Of a stretch of 64,000 nt of DNA, positions 59,734 to 64,000 are shown piece after piece. Position 1 is the stretch's first letter; each line of letters opens with the position of its first letter. Position numbers and translations under genes: made by a program. The notes below the pieces were generated by a model that saw only the letters and a program-made list of their open reading frames with translations, made no database searches and was not told where the DNA came from. The DNA is from Hyphococcus aureus (GTDB lineage: Bacteria; Pseudomonadota; Alphaproteobacteria; Caulobacterales; Parvularculaceae): assembly GCF_042643165.1 (NCBI RefSeq), contig NZ_JBHRSH010000001.1, forward strand, positions 1,798,001-1,862,000. Direction: 5' to 3'.

Positions 59734-60369
59734 ATGAGCCAGCTCGCCAGTCAAAAGCCGAAATGGCGTCGCCGCGCCGAAAGCCGGCCGGATGAGATTC
59801 TGGACGCTGCGCTCGAAATTTTCGAGCGGGACGGTTTCGATGCGGCCCGGGTCGAAGATATCGCCAAAGCGGCGAATCTGTCGAAAGCGGGCGTCTATCT
59901 CTATTTCGAGGCCAAGGACGCGATCCTGCGGGGGCTGATCGAGCGTGAAGTGGCGCCGGTCGCCCGTAACCTTCGCGCTGTCGCCGAGGCGGGCCTAGAT
60001 GATCCCGTTGGCGCCCTGCACATGATCGCGGCCGCCTTGACCGGGCTGGCGAGCGATAAAAGAAAATTCGCCGTGCCCCGTCTCGTCCTGTCACTGGCGG
60101 GGCGCTATCCCGACATCGCCATCTATTACCGCGAGAATGTGGTCGAGCAGGGCCTCGCCGCCGTATCGGCTTTGCTGGAAGCCGGTGTCGCGAGTGGGGT
60201 GTTCCGGCCCTGCAACACCGAAATCGCCGCACGGATGTTTATCGGCCCCATCTTTCTGCATGGTTTTTACACGCATGTTCTCCTTGGCGATCCCGGGCCC
60301 CTAGACGCCGAGCAACGTGTTGAGGCGCACACGGATATTTTGCTTAACGGATTGATGGCGCAGTCATGA
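59734..60369 (+). CDS. TetR-family regulator of an efflux operon
   Basis: A 211-residue repressor. The N-terminal HTH is ARVEDIAKAANLSKAGVYLYFEAKDAIL (about 35-65), and the ligand domain is the TetR_C type with the segment LAGRYPDIAIYYRENVVEQG. The similar arrangement ybiH(cecR)-ybhG-ybhF-ybhS in E. coli supports control of the HlyD/ABC genes that follow. The stop overlaps the HlyD ATG (ATGA), so it is the first gene of the operon. The inducer is unknown; related regulators sense lipophilic drugs. Confidence 0.87.
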   Translation: MSQLASQKPKWRRRAESRPDEILDAALEIFERDGFDAARVEDIAKAANLSKAGVYLYFEAKDAILRGLIEREVAPVARNLRAVAEAGLDDPVGALHMIAAALTGLASDKRKFAVPRLVLSLAGRYPDIAIYYRENVVEQGLAAVSALLEAGVASGVFRPCNTEIAARMFIGPIFLHGFYTHVLLGDPGPLDAEQRVEAHTDILLNGLMAQS

Positions 60370-61241
60370 GAAACATCACCCTTCTTTGTATCGCAGCATT
60401 TCTTTCGGGTTGTTCCGACGCGACGCCAGACCGTCTCAGCGGTTATGTTGAAGCGGAAACGCTTTACCTGGCGCCGCAGGAAACCGGTGTTGTGAGCAAC
60501 ATTCACGTCGTTGAAGGCGACCGGGTTAAGGCGGGGGACATTTTGTTTCGCATGGATGCTGACAAAATCCTCTATCAGGCAGAGCAGGCGGAAGCCGCTG
60601 CGTCGGCGGCGGAAAAACGCGCCGATGATACGGGCGCCCTCGCTAAAGGGGTGCTGGAAGCGCAGGCTAATCTCGATCGCATCGCTGCTGACTTCGCCCG
60701 GACTGAAGAACTTTTCAAGCAGGGTTATGTCGCCAAGGCGCGCTATGATTCAGACCGCGCAGCATTGACGGCGGCGGAAGCGCGGCTGGAACGCGCACGG
60801 GCAGAAAAAGAGGCGGCTGAAGAAGACTATCAGTCGGTGCAGGCGCAGGCGGGGTTTGCGACGCAACGCCTTTATGACCTTGCGGTCGCTGCGCCGCAAG
60901 CGGGAAGCATTGAACGCATCTACCGCCGCGCCGGTGAAATCGCCGGCGCCGGCGACCCGGTGATCGCGCTATTGCCGCCGGGAAATTTGAAGCTGCGTTT
61001 TTTTGCGCCGGAACGCATGCTGGCCTCTTTCGCCCCCGGCAAGGAAATTGGTTTTCATTGCGATGGTTGCGCCGATGGCCTCAAGGCGCGCATCACCTAT
61101 GTGGCGGCGGAGCCGCAATTCACGCCGCCGGTGATCTACAGCCTCGATGAACGCGATAAATTCGTGTTTCTCATTGAGGCTCGGCCGCTCAATACAGAAG
61201 GATTGAGGACCGGTCTGCCGATTGATGTTGAAGCGCCATGA
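60366..61241 (+). CDS. HlyD-family membrane-fusion lipoprotein
   Basis: A 291-residue periplasmic adaptor. The N-terminus MRNITLLCIAAFLSGC has a lipobox ending at C16, then a lipoyl-like half (GYVEAETLYLAPQETG, VVEGDRVKAGDILFRMD), a helical hairpin (about 65-165, rich in Ala/Glu/Arg) and the second half ending GLPIDVEAP. Architecture fits YbhG-type adaptors of ABC exporters rather than RND pumps. The ABC ATPase starts in a 4-bp overlap. An outer-membrane channel is not encoded nearby. Confidence 0.87.
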   Translation: MRNITLLCIAAFLSGCSDATPDRLSGYVEAETLYLAPQETGVVSNIHVVEGDRVKAGDILFRMDADKILYQAEQAEAAASAAEKRADDTGALAKGVLEAQANLDRIAADFARTEELFKQGYVAKARYDSDRAALTAAEARLERARAEKEAAEEDYQSVQAQAGFATQRLYDLAVAAPQAGSIERIYRRAGEIAGAGDPVIALLPPGNLKLRFFAPERMLASFAPGKEIGFHCDGCADGLKARITYVAAEPQFTPPVIYSLDERDKFVFLIEARPLNTEGLRTGLPIDVEAP

Positions 61242-62179
61242 AAGGCGAGCCCGTCATTGATGTGCGCGGCCTCACCAAGCGTTTCGGCGATAAAACCGTC
61301 GTCAATCATTTCGATCTCAAGGTGCCGCGCGGATCGATCTATGGGTTTCTTGGTCCGAACGGTTCCGGCAAGACGACGACCATCCGTATGGTGTGCGGCC
61401 TTTTAAAGCCTGATGAAGGCGAGGGGACATGTCTTGGATATGACGTTCTCCATGAGAGCGTGAAGATCAAATCCAATGTGGGTTATATGACCCAGCGCTT
61501 CTCGCTCTATGAAGATCTGAGCATTCGCGAAAACCTGGAGTTTTTTTCCCGGCTTTACGGTCTCGATGATATTCGCCGCCGCGTTGATGAAGCGATTTCA
61601 TCGCTCGGGCTTGAGGGACGTGCGCGGCAATTGGCCGGGAGCCTGTCGGGCGGCTGGAAGCAACGCCTGGCGCTGGCGGCCTGTATGATCCATGAGCCGC
61701 AATTGTTGTTGCTGGATGAACCAACGGCCGGCGTCGACCCAAAGGCGCGGCGCGATTTCTGGGACACCATCCGCGCCTATGCGCGCGAAGGCGTAACCAC
61801 GCTAGTCTCGACGCATTATATGGATGAAGCCGTCCAGTGCGACCGCATCGCCTATATCGCCTATGGCAAGAAATTGCTGGATGCGCCGACGGCGGAAATA
61901 CCGGCGCGTCTTGGGCTGCACGCCTTCAAGATTGATAATGGCGATCTTGAGAAACTGTCGGCGGCGTTGAAAGGCGCGCCTGGCGTGGAGATTCTCGCGC
62001 GTTTTGGCGCCTCCATTCATGTCTGCGGGAAAGACCGGGAAAAACTCGCCGCCGCCGTCGCGAGGATAAGGGACGAGCCCGGCGTTCGGATCACAGAGAT
62101 AGAGGCGGGTCTCGAAGAGGCGTTTATCTATCTCATGACCGAAAGCGATGACAATTTCAGTGTGGAGAGCGCGGCGTGA
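61238..62179 (+). CDS. ABC exporter ATPase
   Basis: A 313-residue ATPase of the ABC-2 export class. Walker A is GPNGSGKTTT, the Q-loop lies in YMTQRFSLYEDL, the signature is LSGGWKQRLALA, Walker B is LLLLDEPTAGVDP, and the H-loop is STHYMDEA. The signature with W in place of Q occurs in YbhF/NatA-like drug exporters. A C-terminal regulatory part (about 225-313) follows. ATGA overlaps with both neighbours' coupling sites show one operon. Confidence 0.92.
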   Translation: MKGEPVIDVRGLTKRFGDKTVVNHFDLKVPRGSIYGFLGPNGSGKTTTIRMVCGLLKPDEGEGTCLGYDVLHESVKIKSNVGYMTQRFSLYEDLSIRENLEFFSRLYGLDDIRRRVDEAISSLGLEGRARQLAGSLSGGWKQRLALAACMIHEPQLLLLDEPTAGVDPKARRDFWDTIRAYAREGVTTLVSTHYMDEAVQCDRIAYIAYGKKLLDAPTAEIPARLGLHAFKIDNGDLEKLSAALKGAPGVEILARFGASIHVCGKDREKLAAAVARIRDEPGVRITEIEAGLEEAFIYLMTESDDNFSVESAA

Positions 62180-63303
62180 TTTCTTTCTCCCGCATCGCCG
62201 CCGTGTTTATCAAGGAACTGGTGCAGATGCGCCGGGACCGGCCGACATTCGCCATTATGATTATGGTGCCGGTGATGCAACTCGCCTTGTTCGGTTTCGC
62301 TATCAACACTGATCCCCGTCATTTGCCGGCGGCGGTTGAGTTGCGCGATGACGGCCCCCTGACGCGCAGCTTTTTGTCCTCCCTTAAACAATCGACCTAT
62401 GTAGAAATCATCGACCTCGTTCACAGCGATGCGGAGGGAGAAGAACTTTTGCGTTCCGGCAAGGTGAATTTCCTCATCGTTATACCTGAAAATTTTGAAA
62501 CGGACTTTGTGCGCGGCCAGAAACCGGAAATCCTGATCGCGGCTGACGCCTCAGACCCGGTGGCCGCGGGCGGCGTTGTCGGGGCGATCGGGGAGATTGC
62601 GCGCCGCGCCTTTGCGCCAGACCTTGACCGGCTGCCGGCGAAATTGCGGGGCGGCGCTCCGCCTTATAGTGTCGTCATCCACCGGCAATATAATCCGGAG
62701 GGCGTCACGGCCTTCAACATTGTGCCGGGGCTTCTTGGCGTCATTTTGACGATGACCATGACGATGATCACATCCATAGCACTTACCCGCGAACGCGAAC
62801 GCGGCACCTATGAGGCGTTGTTGTCGACGCCTGTTCGCCCGCTTGAAATCATGATCGGCAAGACGACGCCCTATATTATTGTCGGGGCGATCCAGACCTC
62901 GATTATTCTCCTGGCCGCGCGATATGTTTTTCATATCCCTTTCACCGGCGATCCGGCGGCGTTTCTTCTGGTCATCTCCGTTTTCATCCTGACCAACCTG
63001 ATGCTCGGATATCTCATCTCCACTGTTGCGAAGACACAGATGCAGGCGATGCAGATGACGTTCTTCATCTTCCTGCCGTCGATCCTGTTGTCGGGATTCA
63101 TGTTTCCGTTCCGCGCCATGCCCGGCTGGGCGCGCGCCCTCGGTGAAGGCATTCCGAACACGCATTTTCTGCGCATGGTCCGCGAAATCATGCTGAAAGG
63201 GGCGGGGCTGCCGGATATCATCAGCGACCTCGGACCGCTGGTGCTTATTCTGTTGGTGCTTGCAGGGATCGCGCTGATGCGGTTCCAGAGGACGCTGGAT
63301 TAG
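62176..63303 (+). CDS. ABC-2 type export permease
   Basis: A 375-residue permease with a GTG start overlapping the ATPase stop. One membrane helix near the N-terminus (about 30-48), a large periplasmic domain (about 50-175), and five more helices (about 177-370) match the YbhS/YbhR type of ABC-2 permease. Family segments are FNIVPGLLGVILTMTM, TRERERGTYEALLSTPVRPLE and FLPSILLSGFMFPFRAMP. Only one permease is encoded, so it must form a homodimer. Its end overlaps the accC stop by three bases. Confidence 0.9.
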   Translation: MISFSRIAAVFIKELVQMRRDRPTFAIMIMVPVMQLALFGFAINTDPRHLPAAVELRDDGPLTRSFLSSLKQSTYVEIIDLVHSDAEGEELLRSGKVNFLIVIPENFETDFVRGQKPEILIAADASDPVAAGGVVGAIGEIARRAFAPDLDRLPAKLRGGAPPYSVVIHRQYNPEGVTAFNIVPGLLGVILTMTMTMITSIALTRERERGTYEALLSTPVRPLEIMIGKTTPYIIVGAIQTSIILLAARYVFHIPFTGDPAAFLLVISVFILTNLMLGYLISTVAKTQMQAMQMTFFIFLPSILLSGFMFPFRAMPGWARALGEGIPNTHFLRMVREIMLKGAGLPDIISDLGPLVLILLVLAGIALMRFQRTLD

Positions 63304-64000
63304 TCGTGGCTCTCCAGCCACTCTTCAAGCCAGTGGATGTGGTAGTCGCCTTTCTGGAAAGACGGATCGTCAACAAGGTCCATGAATAGCGGCACGGTCG
63401 TTTCAACGCCGACGAAAACCATTTCGGAAAGCGCGCGTTTCAGACGCGCAATGCAATGGGCGCGGTCGTCGCCATAGACGATCAGCTTTCCGATCATGGA
63501 GTCATAATAAGGCGGAATTTTATAGCCTGTATAAACTGCGGAATCGAAGCGTACGCCGGGGCCGCCGGCGGGGTGGAACTGTTTGATCTCGCCGGGAGAA
63601 GGCCGGAAGGTTTTCGGATTTTCCGCATTCACGCGGCATTCAATCGCATGGCCTTTGAAGGCGATGTCTTCCTGTTTGAAGCTCAGTTTATTCCCGGCTG
63701 CGACGAGAATTTGTTCGCGCACAAGATCAATGCGGGTCACCTGCTCGGTGATCGGATGCTCCACTTGCAGGCGGGTGTTCATTTCGATGAAGTAGAACTC
63801 GCCATTTTCATACAAGAACTCGATCGTGCCGACGCCGAGATATCCGATCTTTTCGATCGCTTTTCTGACGGTGTCGCCAATTTTGATGCGCTCTTCATCC
63901 GTAAGCGCCGGCGAGAGCGCTTCTTCCAGCACTTTCTGGTGGCGGCGCTGCAGGGAACAGTCGCGCTCGCCGAGCTGAACTACATTGCCGTGATGATCGG
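63300..64000 (-). CDS. accC: Acetyl-CoA carboxylase, biotin carboxylase subunit (C-terminal part)
   Basis: The gene enters from the right edge, and about 233 codons are visible. The ATP-grasp end shows GERDCSLQRRHQKVLEEA and FYFIEMNTRLQVEHPITEQVT, which contains the catalytic Glu/Asn/Arg, followed by the biotin carboxylase C-terminal domain with HAIECRVNAEN, FRPSPGEI, YYDSMIGKLIVYG. The protein carboxylates the biotin of AccB in fatty acid synthesis. The C-terminal tail HIHWLEEWLESHD is a little longer than in E. coli AccC. accB should lie upstream outside the window. Confidence 0.94.
   Translation of the reverse strand, partial: DHHGNVVQLGERDCSLQRRHQKVLEEALSPALTDEERIKIGDTVRKAIEKIGYLGVGTIEFLYENGEFYFIEMNTRLQVEHPITEQVTRIDLVREQILVAAGNKLSFKQEDIAFKGHAIECRVNAENPKTFRPSPGEIKQFHPAGGPGVRFDSAVYTGYKIPPYYDSMIGKLIVYGDDRAHCIARLKRALSEMVFVGVETTVPLFMDLVDDPSFQKGDYHIHWLEEWLESHD

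Noticed and set aside
1..64000. CRISPR arrays, tRNA/rRNA genes, transposases, integrases
   Set aside because: No regularly spaced direct repeats, no tRNA-like TPsiC arm in a cloverleaf context, and no transposase or integrase motifs were seen by reading.

Overview
The window looks like chromosomal DNA of an alphaproteobacterium. Supporting signs are a high GC content, an NDUFA12-type complex I accessory subunit, an ELM1-like protein otherwise known from mitochondrial fission, a DUF2155/aat/accC neighbourhood, a B12-dependent ribonucleotide reductase (NrdJ), a two-membrane-segment coiled-coil protein resembling the polarity factor TipN, and two TTAA-N7-TTAAC sites of the CtrA type. The Caulobacterales/Hyphomonadales/Parvularculales are the best guess for the order; this is inference, since no rRNA gene is present. 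I saw no tRNA, rRNA, CRISPR array, insertion sequence or integrase.

Left part (1-8 kb). The tail of a branched-chain 2-oxoacid dehydrogenase operon (E1beta, E2, a small low-GC beta-barrel-like gene, E3) is followed by a minus-strand block: an MtfA-type zinc peptidase, a small protein of the ADP-ribosylation/crystallin J1 type, the RNA ligase RtcB, a 44-residue ORF with its own terminator, and a low-GC gene for a PIN-domain nuclease with an unrecognised C-terminal half. Two kinds of dispersed palindromic repeat flank the PIN gene.

8-20 kb. parE, a crotonase, an ArsR/SRPBCC/DUF4287-DUF5655/membrane-protein operon under a palindromic operator, a membrane-anchored AraC regulator, a sterol-desaturase-like hydroxylase, glnA with its terminator, a small outer-membrane beta-barrel, an ELM1 homologue, a gamma-carbonic anhydrase-like protein, and a Cys-rich conserved-looking gene interrupted by an in-frame TGA exactly where the spacing predicts a cysteine.

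20-35 kb. Tyrosine catabolism (maiA divergent from hppD-marR around a perfect palindrome), a lipoprotein hydrolase, an FMN alpha-hydroxyacid oxidase, two convergent glycosyltransferases, msrA, cutA, queC coupled to an MFS transporter, a secreted DUF305-LVIVD fusion, and a CHASE2 receptor whose cyclase domain has lost its catalytic residues.

35-50 kb. A complete Mla/MCE lipid-transport operon (STAS-permease, ATPase, MCE protein, auxiliary lipoprotein) with a CtrA-like box abutting the first start codon, a lipoprotein, a YdeI-like protein, a response regulator with a frameshifted histidine kinase, a large TipN-like protein, a voltage-gated cation channel with an unusual TLEGWPD filter, a TonB-dependent receptor, a eukaryotic-like kinase and a cation/proton antiporter.

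50-64 kb. A holin-like protein and a lytic transglycosylase around a ThiO-like oxidase, a pentapeptide-repeat protein, nrdJ, then an NDUFA12/MCE/DUF2155/aat housekeeping block. A TetR-HlyD-ABC-ABC efflux operon sits between aat and accC, which runs off the right edge. Most genes are ordinary housekeeping or accessory genes. No complete new system is proven; the strongest leads are the PIN gene next to RtcB, the TGA inside a cysteine motif, and the channel filter.
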